NCBI RefSeq assembly: GCF_024543085.1
Contig: NZ_JANHNZ010000005.1
Coordinates: 24,749 to 88,748 of the forward strand
DNA length: 64,000 bases
Reading direction: 5' to 3'
Source of the DNA: Granulicatella seriolae
GTDB lineage: Bacteria > Bacillota > Bacilli > Lactobacillales > Aerococcaceae
Shown: piece by piece, positions 10,212-20,344 of the stretch
Numbering within the stretch: position 1 is the stretch's first letter
Layout: each line of letters opens with the position of its first letter
Translations under genes and position numbers: made by a program
The notes under the pieces: generated by a model
Seen by the model: the letters and a program-made list of their open reading frames with translations, nothing else
What the model was told of the DNA's origin: nothing
The model's database searches: none

Positions 10212-11315
10212 TTAACGAATCACCAATTCAGTTTCTGTATCAAAGAAGTGAGACTTGTTAAGGTCAAAGGCTAATTCGATTGTTTCACCCGGTTTGTGGA
10301 AGTCACGTGCATCAACTTTAGACACGAATTCAGTGTCGTCAATACGGCTATACAACATTGTTTCAGCTCCAAGTAACTCAGAAACCACAACTTCAGCGGT
10401 AACAGATGATTTTGGATAGGTTTCAATAGCGATTTGAGCACTTTCGATGTCTTCAGGACGAATTCCGAAGACTAGTGATTTGCCTTCATAGCCTTTTTCT
10501 TTTAAGAGTTTTTTCTTAGCTTCTGGCAATTCCAAGGTTAAGCCAAGGCCATTTGAAATAACACCGTTGTTAAGAGTTACTCTGAAGAAGTTCATAGCAG
10601 GTGAGCCGATAAATCCAGCAACGAACACATTGTTTGGTGTGTTGTATACTTCTTGAGGGCTACCAATTTGTTGAATAAACCCGTCTTTCATGATAACGAT
10701 ACGGTCAGCCATGGTCATCGCTTCTGTTTGGTCATGGGTTACGTAAATGGTAGTTGTTTCTAGACGGCGGTGCAATTTAGCGATTTCAGCACGCATTGCC
10801 ACACGTAGTTTTGCGTCCAAGTTTGATAGAGGTTCATCCATCAAGAAGACTTTAGCGTCACGAACGATAGCACGTCCCAAAGCCACACGTTGGCGTTGTC
10901 CACCAGAAAGGGCAGCTGGTTTACGTTCTAGATATTCTGTTAAACCAAGAATTTCTGCTGCATTTTTCACACGAGCATCAATATCAGCCTTGTCATATTT
11001 ACGAAGTTTCAACCCAAAAGCCATGTTTTGGTAAACTGTCATATGAGGGTATAATGCGTAGTTTTGGAATACCATAGCAATATCACGATCTTTAGGCGCC
11101 ACGTCGTTCATAACAGTTTCGCCAATCTTCAATTCGCCCTCAGAAATATCTTCCAAACCAGCGATCATACGAAGAGTTGTTGACTTCCCACAACCAGAAG
11201 GCCCAACGAAAACGATGAATTCGCGATCTTGAATGTGTAAGTTAAAGTCAGTTACGGAGTAGAAATCCGCATTGTCATATTTTTTATAAATGTGATTTAA
11301 TTCCATTTGTACCAT
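10212..11315 (-). CDS. MsmK/UgpC-type sugar ABC transporter ATP-binding protein
   Basis: A 367-aa cytoplasmic ATPase that powers carbohydrate ABC importers of the CUT1 type. Visible motifs are Walker A GPSGCGKST near residue 39, signature LSGGQRQRVALGRA, Walker B VFLMDEPLSNLD and the switch His in YVTHDQTEAMTM. A C-terminal OB/TOBE regulatory domain includes FGIRPEDIE. No permease or binding protein is nearby, so this is probably a shared ATPase serving several importers, as MsmK does in streptococci (inference). The start has GGGAG ten bases upstream. A CcpA-type cre box overlaps the promoter, so expression is expected to depend on carbon source. An alternative start lies at MELNHIY, nine bases downstream. 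Confidence 0.95.
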   Translation of the reverse strand: MVQMELNHIYKKYDNADFYSVTDFNLHIQDREFIVFVGPSGCGKSTTLRMIAGLEDISEGELKIGETVMNDVAPKDRDIAMVFQNYALYPHMTVYQNMAFGLKLRKYDKADIDARVKNAAEILGLTEYLERKPAALSGGQRQRVALGRAIVRDAKVFLMDEPLSNLDAKLRVAMRAEIAKLHRRLETTTIYVTHDQTEAMTMADRIVIMKDGFIQQIGSPQEVYNTPNNVFVAGFIGSPAMNFFRVTLNNGVISNGLGLTLELPEAKKKLLKEKGYEGKSLVFGIRPEDIESAQIAIETYPKSSVTAEVVVSELLGAETMLYSRIDDTEFVSKVDARDFHKPGETIELAFDLNKSHFFDTETELVIR

Positions 11316-11350
11316 GTTGCATGGTCTCCCTTCAAATTTAAGATAAGCCT

Positions 11351-11371
11351 AGTATAAATGAAACCGTTTCA
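11351..11371 (-). promoter_or_regulatory. Promoter -10 and cre box of the sugar ABC ATPase
   Basis: On the minus strand TATACT (11356-11351) is a -10. The palindrome TGAAACCGTTTCA (11359-11371) lies between the -10 and -35 positions and fits the CcpA cre consensus. This position is expected to repress when preferred sugars are present. Confidence 0.8.
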
Positions 11372-11567
11372 AAGAACTAGGGCAACTTGTCTGAAAAATA
11401 GCGGTTCCAATTGGGCAAGGTGCACAAAATCCTTTAAGTAATATTGGACTAGCAAAAAAGGGCTAAGATAATGATAAGAAATGGTCAAAACTTATGACTT
11501 AAGGCGGTAATTTTGGTATGATAAACAATGAGTTATTAGATTAATTTTTTAGGAAATGAGGACCCGT

Positions 11568-12146
11568 ATGAAAAGGAAACGTGGCTTTGAAATAGTAAGT
11601 CGATATCAAGACAAAAACATTCATCTCCCAAAACGCTCTACCAAACACGCAGCTGGCTATGATTTTGAAGCAGCTCAAGATATTGTTTTGCCAAGCTTTT
11701 GGAAGATGCTTTACAAACATACAGCAGTATCCCTAAAGCAATGGATTTACAAAACAGATAAAGCAGAAGTTGAAGGCCAACTAGACGAGGAAAAGAAAGT
11801 CTTAGTCCCAATCTTAGTCCCAACTGGCATTAAGTCCTACATGGGCGAGGACGAGTACCTGCAACTAACCAACCGCTCTAGCAACCCACTCAAACATTTC
11901 CTCATCCTGCCAAATGGTGTTGGGGTAGTAGATAGTGATTATTACAACAATCCTAGTAACGAAGGGGAAATTTTCTTCCAGCTACTGAACTTCGGGCTAG
12001 AAGATAAGCTGATTAAAAAAGGAGACCGGATTGGTCAAGGGATCTTCCTACCATTTTTAAAAGCAGATGGTGAGGAAAGTGACACAGAAATTCAAGAAAG
12101 AACAGGTGGCTTCGGCTCATCAGGTGTGTCTTCCTTACATGACTAA
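11568..12146 (+). CDS. dut: dUTP diphosphatase (trimeric dUTPase family)
   Basis: Hydrolyses dUTP to dUMP and pyrophosphate, keeping uracil out of DNA. The 192-aa protein is longer than the usual 145 aa because of an extra segment of about 30 residues (FWKMLYKHTAVSLKQWIYK region) between motif 1 (KHAAGYDFEAA) and motif 2 (LVPTGIKSYM). Motif 3 is seen in the NGVGVVDSDYY region, motif 4 in GDRIGQGIF and motif 5 in ERTGGFGSSG, so the active site looks complete. ATG 11568 is preferred to the in-frame ATG 11556 because GAGGA lies five bases upstream of it. It precedes radA by 36 bases and is likely co-transcribed. Confidence 0.9.
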   Translation: MKRKRGFEIVSRYQDKNIHLPKRSTKHAAGYDFEAAQDIVLPSFWKMLYKHTAVSLKQWIYKTDKAEVEGQLDEEKKVLVPILVPTGIKSYMGEDEYLQLTNRSSNPLKHFLILPNGVGVVDSDYYNNPSNEGEIFFQLLNFGLEDKLIKKGDRIGQGIFLPFLKADGEESDTEIQERTGGFGSSGVSSLHD

Positions 12147-12182
12147 GGTCAGATCCAAACTTCAAGAGAAAGGTGGCCAGTG

Positions 12183-13565
12183 ATGGCTAAGAAAAAAAGT
12201 TCCAGTTTTGTCTGTAATCATTGTGGCTATGTCTCACCAAAATGGATGGGCAAGTGCCCCAACTGTTCGGAGTGGAATAGTCTGGTAGAGTTTCACGAAA
12301 CATCCGTGTCTTCCAATAAGAAAACCTCGATTACTTCGGTAGCAGAGCAAGCCCATGTGTCAAAACCGCTTCGCTTGGACCAAGTAACCTCACAAAAAGT
12401 GCCACGTGTGACCACGCAACTCCAAGAGCTGAACCGAGTATTAGGTGGTGGTGTCGTACCGGGTTCCTTAGTCCTAATTGGTGGCGATCCCGGCATCGGA
12501 AAATCAACCCTGCTCCTACAAGTCTCCAGCCAACTACAACTACAAGGTGGCTCAGTATTATACGTATCAGGAGAAGAAAGTGCTGGACAAATTAAGCTGA
12601 GAGCCGAGCGTTTAGGCATGAAATCAGAAGGCTTTTACATTTATGCGGAAACAGATTTGCAGGAAATTGTAAACCAAATTGAGTTTCTCAAACCGTCTTT
12701 TGTTATTATTGATTCCATTCAAACCATGAATCATCCCGATGCCACAGGTATTGCTGGCAGTGTCTCGCAGGTTCGTGAAGCCACAGCTAGTTTGATGAGA
12801 TTAGCTAAACTCAATAATATTGCCATTTTCATCGTGGGCCATGTGACCAAAGAAGGTGCCATTGCAGGGCCGCGTATGCTAGAGCATATGGTGGATACCG
12901 TTTTGTACTTTGAAGGGGAAAAGCACCATAGTTTTCGAATCTTACGCTCGGTCAAAAACCGCTTTGGATCAACCAATGAGATTGGCGTGTTCGAGATGAC
13001 CCAGGATGGGCTCAAAGAAGTCCTCAATCCGTCAGAAGTTTTCCTAGAAGAGCGACTGGTAGGCGCAACCGGTTCGGCAGTAGTAGCATCTATGGAAGGA
13101 ACAAGACCCATCTTGGCAGAAGTCCAGTGCCTGATTACCCCGACCGTTTTCGGCAATGCCAGAAGAACCACTAGTGGCTTGGACTATAATCGAGTAGCCC
13201 TCTTGATGGCAGTTCTAGAAAAACGAGCAGGTCTCTTGCTACAAAACCAAGACGCCTATTTCAAATCAACGGGTGGCCTCAAACTAGACGAGCCTGCCAT
13301 TGACCTGGCGGTAGCCATGAGTATCGTTTCCAGCTATAAGGAAAGAGGGACTGATGAATATGACTGCTTCATCGGAGAGATTGGCTTGACCGGTGAGATT
13401 CGCCGTGTTAACCGCATCACCGATCGGGTTAAAGAAGCCGAAAAATTAGGCTTTAAACGCATTTTCGTTCCAAAAAATAATCTAGGTGGTTGGGAATTAC
13501 CAACAGGCATTGAAGTTATTGGTGTTGCCACCATCAAAGAAGCCATTAAAAAAAGTGGCATATAA
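12183..13565 (+). CDS. radA: DNA repair protein RadA
   Basis: RecA-like ATPase that helps process recombination intermediates. Within about 460 aa are an N-terminal C4 zinc finger (CNHCGY...CPNCSEW), Walker [11 protein letters not shown] near residue 100, the RadA-specific KNRFG motif and a Lon-protease-like C-terminal domain. ATG 12183 follows AGAAAGGTGG by about seven bases; GTG at 12180 is an in-frame alternative. RadA followed by the PIN/TRAM membrane protein and gltX is a classic Firmicutes order. Confidence 0.97.
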   Translation: MAKKKSSSFVCNHCGYVSPKWMGKCPNCSEWNSLVEFHETSVSSNKKTSITSVAEQAHVSKPLRLDQVTSQKVPRVTTQLQELNRVLGGGVVPGSLVLIGGDPGIGKSTLLLQVSSQLQLQGGSVLYVSGEESAGQIKLRAERLGMKSEGFYIYAETDLQEIVNQIEFLKPSFVIIDSIQTMNHPDATGIAGSVSQVREATASLMRLAKLNNIAIFIVGHVTKEGAIAGPRMLEHMVDTVLYFEGEKHHSFRILRSVKNRFGSTNEIGVFEMTQDGLKEVLNPSEVFLEERLVGATGSAVVASMEGTRPILAEVQCLITPTVFGNARRTTSGLDYNRVALLMAVLEKRAGLLLQNQDAYFKSTGGLKLDEPAIDLAVAMSIVSSYKERGTDEYDCFIGEIGLTGEIRRVNRITDRVKEAEKLGFKRIFVPKNNLGGWELPTGIEVIGVATIKEAIKKSGI

Positions 13566-13688
13566 GCTTGTTAACCCTTAAGTCTGGGACTGGTCAAGAT
13601 ATGGTTAAGTGAAAAAGTTGTTGATTAGGCCCAGACAACTTAATGGTATAATCACACAAAAAATCGTTATCAAAGGAGAGATTAAAAA

Positions 13689-14786
13689 ATGACAAAACGT
13701 ATTATTTCTATTCTTTTTTTAATTCTCGGTGGTAGTCTTGGAGGGGCATACTTGCCTTCTTTATGGAAACTAGTCGGATGGCAGGACCAATTCATTAATA
13801 ATTATTTTGTTAATGTTATTATTGGTGCACTTATTTTTCTTTTATTATCAGCAATGATGATGAATTGGATCCTAGCTGTTCTACGCCGCATCGAGAAATC
13901 ATTAAGCCAGTTATCTGCTGGTTATATTCTTTCAGGATTGTTTGGAACAATTCTGGGGCTGTTGGCTTCCTGGTTAATTGGTATTCCCTTATCAGGTTTA
14001 CAAATTCCAGCTATCAGCCAATTTCTGCCTTTAGCCATTAGTATCCTCTTAGGCTACTTAGGTTTTTACATTGCTACCACTCGGATGGATGAATTCCGCA
14101 AGCTGTTTAGTATCGGCCGTAAAAAAACGGAAGAGTCACCAGTCCTAGAACGCAAAGCCGGCGAAAACTATCGCAAATACAAAATCCTAGACACCAGTGT
14201 TATCATTGATGGACGGATTTATGACGTTGCCAAAACTGGTTTTATTGATGGGGTTCTAGTCATTCCGACCTTCGTGCTCAATGAATTGCAGTATATTGCC
14301 GACTCCTCTGATAGTGTTAAACGGGTTCGTGGTCGTAGAGGGTTAGACATCTTGAATGCTTTGCAAAAAGAAGAGGGCATTCAGGTGGAAAACTATGATG
14401 GAGACTTTGAAGACGTAACCGAAGTAGACCGTAAGCTTATTCGTTTGGCCAAAGCAATTGACGGAGTGATTGTGACTAACGACTTCAATTTGAACAAGGT
14501 CAGTGAGTTTCAAAATGTGCCAGTCCTTAATATCAATGCCTTAGCCAATGCCGTTAAACCAGTTGTCATTCCGGGTGAAACCATGGTAACGACTGTTATT
14601 AAGGCAGGAACTGAACGCAACCAAGGTGTAGCCTATCTGGATGATGGCACCATGATTGTTGTAGAAGATGGCCAATACTATATGAACAAATCCATCGAAG
14701 TCGTTGTGACCAGTGCCTTACAAACCGCTGCTGGCAGAATGATTTTTGCTAAGCCACTACATGCCCAAAAGAAAATTAATAACTAG
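13689..14786 (+). CDS. PIN and TRAM domain membrane protein (YacL-like)
   Basis: A 365-aa protein with four hydrophobic helices in the first 140 residues, a PIN nuclease-like domain from about 165 (KILDTSVIIDGRIYDVAKT, with later acidic residues in VRGRRGLDILN and IVTNDFNLN) and a C-terminal TRAM domain. The family corresponds to Bacillus YacL; the PIN acidic residues suggest an RNase, but its substrate is unknown. A promoter with extended -10 TGGTATAAT (13645-13652) and AAAGGAGAG precede the ATG. gltX follows after 67 bases. Confidence 0.92.
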   Translation: MTKRIISILFLILGGSLGGAYLPSLWKLVGWQDQFINNYFVNVIIGALIFLLLSAMMMNWILAVLRRIEKSLSQLSAGYILSGLFGTILGLLASWLIGIPLSGLQIPAISQFLPLAISILLGYLGFYIATTRMDEFRKLFSIGRKKTEESPVLERKAGENYRKYKILDTSVIIDGRIYDVAKTGFIDGVLVIPTFVLNELQYIADSSDSVKRVRGRRGLDILNALQKEEGIQVENYDGDFEDVTEVDRKLIRLAKAIDGVIVTNDFNLNKVSEFQNVPVLNINALANAVKPVVIPGETMVTTVIKAGTERNQGVAYLDDGTMIVVEDGQYYMNKSIEVVVTSALQTAAGRMIFAKPLHAQKKINN

Positions 14787-14853
14787 TATTTTAAGCAGAA
14801 AAGTTTTAGAATAAAGAACGGAAATATTTGATAGAGGAAGGAAGTAGACATTG

Positions 14854-16329
14854 ATGACAGACACGGTTCGTGTACGTTATGCACCAAGTCCAACAGGAGA
14901 ATTACACATTGGGAATGCTCGTACAGCATTGTTTAACTATTTATTTGCAAGACATTATAATGGAGAATTTATTATCCGAATTGAAGATACTGACCGCAAA
15001 CGGAATCTGGATCACGGCGAAGCTAGCCAATTAGCCAACCTCAATTGGTTAGGTATTGACTGGGACGAAGCACCAGATAAGCCAGGACAATATGGTCCTT
15101 ACCGCCAATCGGAAAGAGAAGCCATTTACAACCCTCTGATTGACCAACTATTGGCAGAAGATAAGGCTTATAAATGCTACATGACCGAAGAAGAGTTGGA
15201 AGCTGAATGTGAAGAACAACGTGCCAGAGGAGAGATGCCTCATTATGGCGGTAAGCACGCTCATCTAACCAAGGAAGAGCAAGAGGCATTTGAAGCACAA
15301 GGTCTAGTACCAGTTATTCGTTTCCGTGTTTCGATTGGGCAAACCTATGCTTTTGACGACATGGTGAAAGGCCACATCAGTTTTGAAGCGGCTAGTGTTG
15401 GGGGCGACTTTGTCATTAAAAAACGTGATGGCATGCCGACCTACAACTTTGCTGTAGCAGTTGATGACCACTTTATGGAAATCACGCATGTTCTGCGTGG
15501 CGATGACCATATTGCCAATACACCAAAACAATTGATGATTTATGAAGCGTTCGGTTGGCAAACACCAATTTTTGGACACATGACCCTTATCGTCAACAGC
15601 GAAACTGGTAAAAAATTGTCCAAACGTGATGGTTCAATCCTACAATTTATCGAGCAATACAAGGAGTTAGGCTATCTACCAGAGGCACTCTTTAACTTTA
15701 TTGCCTTGCTAGGTTGGTCACCAAAAGGGGAAGACGAAATCTTCGACCGCCAAACCTTGATTGAGATTTTTGATGAAAACCGCCTAGGTAAGTCACCAGC
15801 TGCCTTCGACAAGAAGAAACTTGAATGGATTAATAACACTTATGTCAAAAATACACCACTTGAAGTGATTGCTCCACTAGCCATTGAGCAGTTGCAAAAA
15901 GCACAGGTTATCCAAGAGGACCTACGTCCAGAAGAATTGAACTGGATTACCCGTGTCATTGCCCTTTATCATGACCAAATGAGTTACGCAGCTGAGATTG
16001 TCGAACTGTCTTCTCTATTCTTTAGACAGGACTTCGAGATTGAAGCTGGAGCGGAGAGTGCTCTAGAAGCAGAAACGGTACCAGTCGTTTTAATAGCCTT
16101 CAAAAACCAACTAGCTAACCTAGACAACTTTGTGGAAGCTGACATCCTTGCTAGTATCAAAGCCGTTCAAAAAGAAACGGGCGTTAAAGGTAAGAACCTC
16201 TTCATGCCTATCCGAGTAGCAACCAGTGGTCAAAGCCACGGACCAGAAATTGGGAAAATGATTGAGCTCTTGGGCAAAGACAAGTGTATCGCTCACATTG
16301 ATACCGTTTTAAATAGCTTACAAGCATAA
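14854..16329 (+). CDS. gltX: Glutamyl-tRNA synthetase
   Basis: A 491-aa class I synthetase that charges tRNA-Glu (and, in many Firmicutes, tRNA-Gln for later amidation). It has the HIGH-like [14 protein letters not shown] near residue 16 and the KMSKS-like KKLSKRDGS near residue 250, plus a C-terminal helical anticodon-binding region. ATG 14854 is chosen; TTG 14851 is the frame-adjacent alternative. GAGGAAGGAAG gives the ribosome site. No ispD/ispF genes lie upstream, consistent with use of the mevalonate pathway. A terminator follows at 16347-16384. Confidence 0.98.
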   Translation: MTDTVRVRYAPSPTGELHIGNARTALFNYLFARHYNGEFIIRIEDTDRKRNLDHGEASQLANLNWLGIDWDEAPDKPGQYGPYRQSEREAIYNPLIDQLLAEDKAYKCYMTEEELEAECEEQRARGEMPHYGGKHAHLTKEEQEAFEAQGLVPVIRFRVSIGQTYAFDDMVKGHISFEAASVGGDFVIKKRDGMPTYNFAVAVDDHFMEITHVLRGDDHIANTPKQLMIYEAFGWQTPIFGHMTLIVNSETGKKLSKRDGSILQFIEQYKELGYLPEALFNFIALLGWSPKGEDEIFDRQTLIEIFDENRLGKSPAAFDKKKLEWINNTYVKNTPLEVIAPLAIEQLQKAQVIQEDLRPEELNWITRVIALYHDQMSYAAEIVELSSLFFRQDFEIEAGAESALEAETVPVVLIAFKNQLANLDNFVEADILASIKAVQKETGVKGKNLFMPIRVATSGQSHGPEIGKMIELLGKDKCIAHIDTVLNSLQA

Positions 16330-16346
16330 CCATAAAGCAACACCCA

Positions 16347-16384
16347 TAAAAAGTGGTCATTGAGGATTCAAGGCCACTTTTTTG
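16347..16384 (+). terminator. Terminator after gltX
   Basis: AAAAAGTGG pairs with CCACTTTTTT, followed by T residues, 18 bases after the gltX stop. It may allow partial read-through into cysS. Confidence 0.8.
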
Positions 16385-16425
16385 ACACATAAGAAAGATA
16401 TAAAACACTAGAAAGGATGAAAATT

Positions 16426-17838
16426 ATGATTCGAATTTACAACACCCTCAGTCGTCAAAAAGAAGAGTTCGTTCCAATTGTGCCGGGACAAGTGAGTATG
16501 TATGTCTGCGGTCCAACTGTTTATAATTACATCCACATCGGCAATGCTAGAAGTACTGTTTCCTTTGATACCATTCGCCGTTACTTGGAGTACCGCGGCT
16601 ATCAGGTTAATTTTGTGTCAAACTTTACTGACGTGGACGATAAAATTATCAATGCTGCCAAGCAAACTGGCCTGACGCCACAAGAAGTTTCTCAAAAATA
16701 TATCCAAGCTTTTTACCAAGATACGGATGCTCTCAATATCAAAAAAGCTAGTAAAAACCCAACCGTTATGGAAAACATGGATGATATTATCGACTTCATT
16801 CAAGACCTAGTCGACAAAGGAGTCGCTTATGAAAGCCAAGGTGATGTTTACTTCCGTACTGAAAGTTTCCCACAATATGGCAAACTCAGTGACCAAAGTA
16901 TCCAAGACCTACGTATCGGTGCTAGCCAACGAACCGAAAGCCAAGATGATGCTAAAAAAGAGTCACCATTAGATTTTGCCCTATGGAAAGCTGCCAAAGC
17001 AGATGAGATATCTTGGGATTCTCCATGGAGTAAGGGGCGTCCAGGTTGGCATATTGAGTGCTCGGTCATGGCAACCAAATACCTAGGTGACACCATCGAC
17101 ATTCATGGAGGCGGGCAAGATTTGGCCTTTCCTCACCATGAAAATGAGATTGCCCAATCAGAAAGCAAGACGGGGCACCCATTTGCCCACTATTGGATGC
17201 ATAATGCCTTTGTGACCATGGGAGATGATGGTGAAAAGATGAGTAAGTCTTTAGGGAATTTTGTTCTAGTCCATGACTTAATCAAAACCATCGACCCACA
17301 AGTCCTACGCTTTTTCCTAGCTTCTGCCCATTACCGTCGTCCACTCTTGTTTAATGAAGCGGCCTTAGCTGAAGCCCAAGCCAATGTGACTAAGATTCAG
17401 ACTAGTCTTAAAAAAGCTCGTTACCGATTAGAAACAGCTCAAGCAAGCCTAGCTGACGACCAAACTCTTATTGAAAGTTTCAAAAACTTAGAAAAGCAAT
17501 TCCAAGAAGAGATGGATGATGACATCAATGCCGCCAATGGGATGACAGTCCTCTACCAGCTAATCAAAGAACTCAACCTCTACCTTGAACGAGAAGAAGT
17601 CTCAAAAGTAGTCCTAGAATTTGTCTTGCAAATGGCTGGTCAACTCTTTGGCATCTTTGGTGTCCTTGAAGAAAAAGAAGAGTTGCTGGATCAAGAAATT
17701 CAAGACTTAATTGACCAACGATTGGCGGCCAGAGCGGAAAAGAACTTCCAACGCAGTGATGACATCCGTGACCATTTGAAAGAACAAGGAATTATCCTAG
17801 AAGATACGCCTCAAGGAACTAGATGGAGACGCAGCTGA
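16426..17838 (+). CDS. cysS: Cysteinyl-tRNA synthetase
   Basis: Charges tRNA-Cys. The 470-aa protein has the zinc-binding Cys in YVCGPTVYN, the HIGH-like YIHIGNAR, further zinc ligands in GWHIECSVMA and HGGGQDLAFPHHENE, and the KMSKS motif in GEKMSKSLGNF. ATG 16426 is chosen over ATG 16417 because GAAAGG sits at the right distance and homologues begin MIxIYNTLTRQK. No cysE precedes it, unlike in Bacillus. It overlaps mrnC by one base. Confidence 0.97.
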   Translation: MIRIYNTLSRQKEEFVPIVPGQVSMYVCGPTVYNYIHIGNARSTVSFDTIRRYLEYRGYQVNFVSNFTDVDDKIINAAKQTGLTPQEVSQKYIQAFYQDTDALNIKKASKNPTVMENMDDIIDFIQDLVDKGVAYESQGDVYFRTESFPQYGKLSDQSIQDLRIGASQRTESQDDAKKESPLDFALWKAAKADEISWDSPWSKGRPGWHIECSVMATKYLGDTIDIHGGGQDLAFPHHENEIAQSESKTGHPFAHYWMHNAFVTMGDDGEKMSKSLGNFVLVHDLIKTIDPQVLRFFLASAHYRRPLLFNEAALAEAQANVTKIQTSLKKARYRLETAQASLADDQTLIESFKNLEKQFQEEMDDDINAANGMTVLYQLIKELNLYLEREEVSKVVLEFVLQMAGQLFGIFGVLEEKEELLDQEIQDLIDQRLAARAEKNFQRSDDIRDHLKEQGIILEDTPQGTRWRRS

Positions 17839-18245
17839 TGACTAGTGATCACTCTTGGCAAACTCACAATGGGTTAGTGCTGGCCTATATTGGCGACGGT
17901 GTTTATGAACTATTTGTGCGTATGTATGTCCTTAATAAAGGGATGACACAGCCTAAAAAATTGCATAAGGCTAGTACCAGTTATGTCTCGGCTAAGGCTC
18001 AGTGTTTTGCCATGCAGACCATGCTTGAGCAAGAAGGCTTTTTGACTCCAGAAGAAGACCTCTATTACAAACGAGGCCGTAATAGCAAAAGTCATACTAG
18101 CGCCAAAAATGCCGATATCCTGACCTACCGAATTGCGACAGGCTTTGAAGCGTTAATCGGTTATTTATACCTAAGCAAACAAGAAGAACGACTAGAAGAG
18201 ATTATGACCTGGTCCATAAAACACATTGAAGGGAGCCTAGCATGA
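17838..18245 (+). CDS. mrnC: Mini-ribonuclease III
   Basis: RNase III catalytic domain without a double-stranded RNA-binding domain; in Bacillus it matures 23S rRNA ends. Its 135 aa contain LAYIGDGVYELFVRMYVL near the N-terminus with the catalytic acidic residues, and KRGRNSKSHTSAKNADILTYR in the middle. Start ATG 17838 overlaps the cysS stop (TGATG), with GGAG nine bases upstream; ATG 17823 is an alternative. It is coupled to rlmB by a four-base overlap. Confidence 0.94.
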   Translation: MTSDHSWQTHNGLVLAYIGDGVYELFVRMYVLNKGMTQPKKLHKASTSYVSAKAQCFAMQTMLEQEGFLTPEEDLYYKRGRNSKSHTSAKNADILTYRIATGFEALIGYLYLSKQEERLEEIMTWSIKHIEGSLA

Positions 18246-19090
18246 GAGACAAACCATACAAAGGGACAAAAGGGAAAAACAAGACACATTCGAGAAAAAA
18301 CAAAGAATCATATCCGAAAAAAGAGAAAATAAATATTTCTGCCCAAATAGACTCCGGAGAAAATCCAGATTTTATCTATGGCAAGCATGCGGTTATGGCA
18401 GCCCTAGAAAAAAACACGCGCATCAATAAACTCTTTGTTCAGGATGCCTTGTCTGGTCCAGAAATCACGACTATACTGGCCTTAGCAAAAGAACATAAAA
18501 TCCAGGTTCAAAACGTACCCAAAACCAAGCTCAATGATCTAACGGATAATGGTGTTCATCAAGGGGTGGTGCTATCTATCGCACCATTTGAGTATGCAGA
18601 ACTGGAAGACTTGTTCGACATCGCGAATAAAAAAGAGGAGCAACCGTTTTTTATCTTACTTGATGGCATTGAAGACCCCTTTAATCTTGGTTCAATCTTG
18701 AGAACCGCTGATGCGACTGGCGTCCACGGCATTATTATCCCTAAAAGACGTTCAGCTGCCCTAACAGCAACCGTAGCAAAAGCATCCACTGGTGCTATCG
18801 AATATGTGCCAGTAGTCCGTGTCACCAACCTAACCCAAACCATCGAAGAGCTAAAAGCAAGAGGAGTGTGGGTCTTTGGAACCGATATGGCAGGCACCAA
18901 CTTTGGCCAATGGGATGCAACCGGACCAATAGCTGTAGTCATCGGAAACGAAGGAAAAGGACTGTCACGATTAGTCAAAGATTCCGTAGACGAAATCCTA
19001 ACCATCCCAATGACCGGTCACGTTCAAAGCTTGAATGCAGGAGTCGCAGCAGCGTTGATTATGTACAAAGCATTTGAAAATAGAGGCTAA
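18242..19090 (+). CDS. rlmB: 23S rRNA (guanosine-2'-O)-methyltransferase RlmB
   Basis: SpoU/TrmH-family methyltransferase (SPOUT fold). The 282-aa protein has a basic N-terminal extension of about 35 residues, a substrate-binding domain starting near IYGKHAVMAAL, then the catalytic region with LLDGIEDPFNLGSILRTADA, IGNEGKGLSRL and the trefoil-knot motif IPMTGHVQSLNAGVAAALIMY. The extension is longer than in E. coli RlmB. It lies in the mrnC-rlmB-yacP order. Confidence 0.95.
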   Translation: MRDKPYKGTKGKNKTHSRKNKESYPKKEKINISAQIDSGENPDFIYGKHAVMAALEKNTRINKLFVQDALSGPEITTILALAKEHKIQVQNVPKTKLNDLTDNGVHQGVVLSIAPFEYAELEDLFDIANKKEEQPFFILLDGIEDPFNLGSILRTADATGVHGIIIPKRRSAALTATVAKASTGAIEYVPVVRVTNLTQTIEELKARGVWVFGTDMAGTNFGQWDATGPIAVVIGNEGKGLSRLVKDSVDEILTIPMTGHVQSLNAGVAAALIMYKAFENRG

Positions 19091-19131
19091 GCCAATTAGA
19101 ATAGTCTAAACCAGTTAAAGGAGGTCCCAAA

Positions 19132-19653
19132 ATGAAAAAGCAAATCTATTTAGTGGATGGCTACAATATGATTGGCGCCTGGCCAGAATTAGTTGCATTA
19201 AAAAATGCAGATGACATTGAGTCTGCTAGGGACCGCCTCCTACAACTCTGTTCCAACTTCCAACAGTTTGAAGGAGTAGAAATCTGGGTGGTCTTTGACG
19301 CTCAATTTGTGCCCGGTATCCAACAAAACTTTGAGCAATACCGTGTTCAGGTAGTTTTTACCGCAGAAGATGAGACTGCCGATAGTTATATCGAGCGAAC
19401 CGTGAGCCAGATGAATACCCGTCTGACTCAAGTTTCAGTAGCCACCAGTGACCTAGCAGAACAATGGGTGATTTTTCAAAAAGGCGCCCTTAGAAAATCT
19501 GCCAGAGAATTCTATCAAGAAATTCAACGGAGCTATAAAAAGCAAAGGGATTTAAGCCAACATTACCAAACACGAGGCCGTATGAGATGGACCCCGTGGA
19601 ATGAGGAACAGTGGCTAACATTAGACAGATTGCGCTATGAATTAGACGAGTAA
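19132..19653 (+). CDS. yacP: NYN-domain protein YacP (Rae1-like ribosome-dependent endonuclease)
   Basis: A 173-aa NYN/PIN-like protein. In Bacillus subtilis the orthologue (YacP/Rae1) is a ribosome-associated mRNA endonuclease. Motifs are the N-terminal YLVDGYNMIGAW, the acidic VVFDAQFVPG and ETADSYIER, and the SxLA-like SDLAEQW. AAAGGAGG lies seven bases before the ATG. It sits between rlmB and sigH as in Bacillus. Confidence 0.9.
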   Translation: MKKQIYLVDGYNMIGAWPELVALKNADDIESARDRLLQLCSNFQQFEGVEIWVVFDAQFVPGIQQNFEQYRVQVVFTAEDETADSYIERTVSQMNTRLTQVSVATSDLAEQWVIFQKGALRKSAREFYQEIQRSYKKQRDLSQHYQTRGRMRWTPWNEEQWLTLDRLRYELDE

Positions 19654-19687
19654 GAAGAACGGTCGAGGCTCTGGGAGGCTTTGACGA

Positions 19688-20344
19688 ATGGTAAAACTAA
19701 GTGAAGTAGAAGAATTAGTAAGGAGCATACAGGCAGGAAACAGCGAAAAATTTTCTGATCTTATGAAGGTGTTTGAGCCACTAATGAAAAAGATGTACCA
19801 AACTTACCGCATTCCCTATGTGGACTTTGAAGATTTTATGCAAGAGGCATCCATTGCCTTATTTCAAGCTCTGGATCAATACGAGCCAAGCAAAAGCAAC
19901 AACTTTCCTGCGTTTTATAAGATTAGTTTAAAGCATCATATCTTCTCAACCCTTAGAAAAGAATATGCCAAAAGTAAGGTGCCGTACCAGATACAAGTCT
20001 CTAGTAACTTGCCCAAATACTTTGAACAAATGAACTGCTCATCAAGAAGCAAGTACCAAAGCTACTCAGCTGAAGAAGTGAGCCTTCTAAAAGAAATCTC
20101 AGAAGAATATGTGACTCGCCTATCCGAATTAGAAAAAGAAATCCTAACCCAACACATCAAAGGCAAGAAAATCTCTCAGATAGCCGCAGAACATGCTTAT
20201 TCACATATCAAAGTCCTGCACGCCTTTAACAGATGTCGCCGCAAACTAAAAGTCCACCTAGAAATGACCGAAGAAAAGTCAGTTTATCGGACTAAGGCTA
20301 GGAAGAAGAAAAGTAGTGACGATAGCAAAAAGGAAATCAATTAA
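19688..20344 (+). CDS. sigH: SigH-like sigma-70 family factor
   Basis: A 218-aa alternative sigma factor. Region 2 is visible in YVDFEDFMQEASIALFQALD and the following FPAFYKISLKHHIFS stretch. Region 4 is the helix-turn-helix around ISQIAAEHAYSHIKVLHAF near residue 165. The position after yacP is that of sigH in Bacillus and Enterococcus; in other lactic acid bacteria the orthologue is ComX/SigH of the competence pathway (family knowledge). The C-terminal tail is rich in Lys. GGGAGG precedes the ATG. The stop codon overlaps a long hairpin. Confidence 0.88.
   Translation: MVKLSEVEELVRSIQAGNSEKFSDLMKVFEPLMKKMYQTYRIPYVDFEDFMQEASIALFQALDQYEPSKSNNFPAFYKISLKHHIFSTLRKEYAKSKVPYQIQVSSNLPKYFEQMNCSSRSKYQSYSAEEVSLLKEISEEYVTRLSELEKEILTQHIKGKKISQIAAEHAYSHIKVLHAFNRCRRKLKVHLEMTEEKSVYRTKARKKKSSDDSKKEIN

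Noticed and set aside
10747..11034. 95-aa plus-strand frame opposite the sugar ABC ATPase
   Set aside because: It is an antisense shadow of a highly conserved ATPase gene with no ribosome site.
12293..13171. Long minus-strand frames within radA
   Set aside because: They are antisense shadows of a conserved coding gene; no start signals or family matches.
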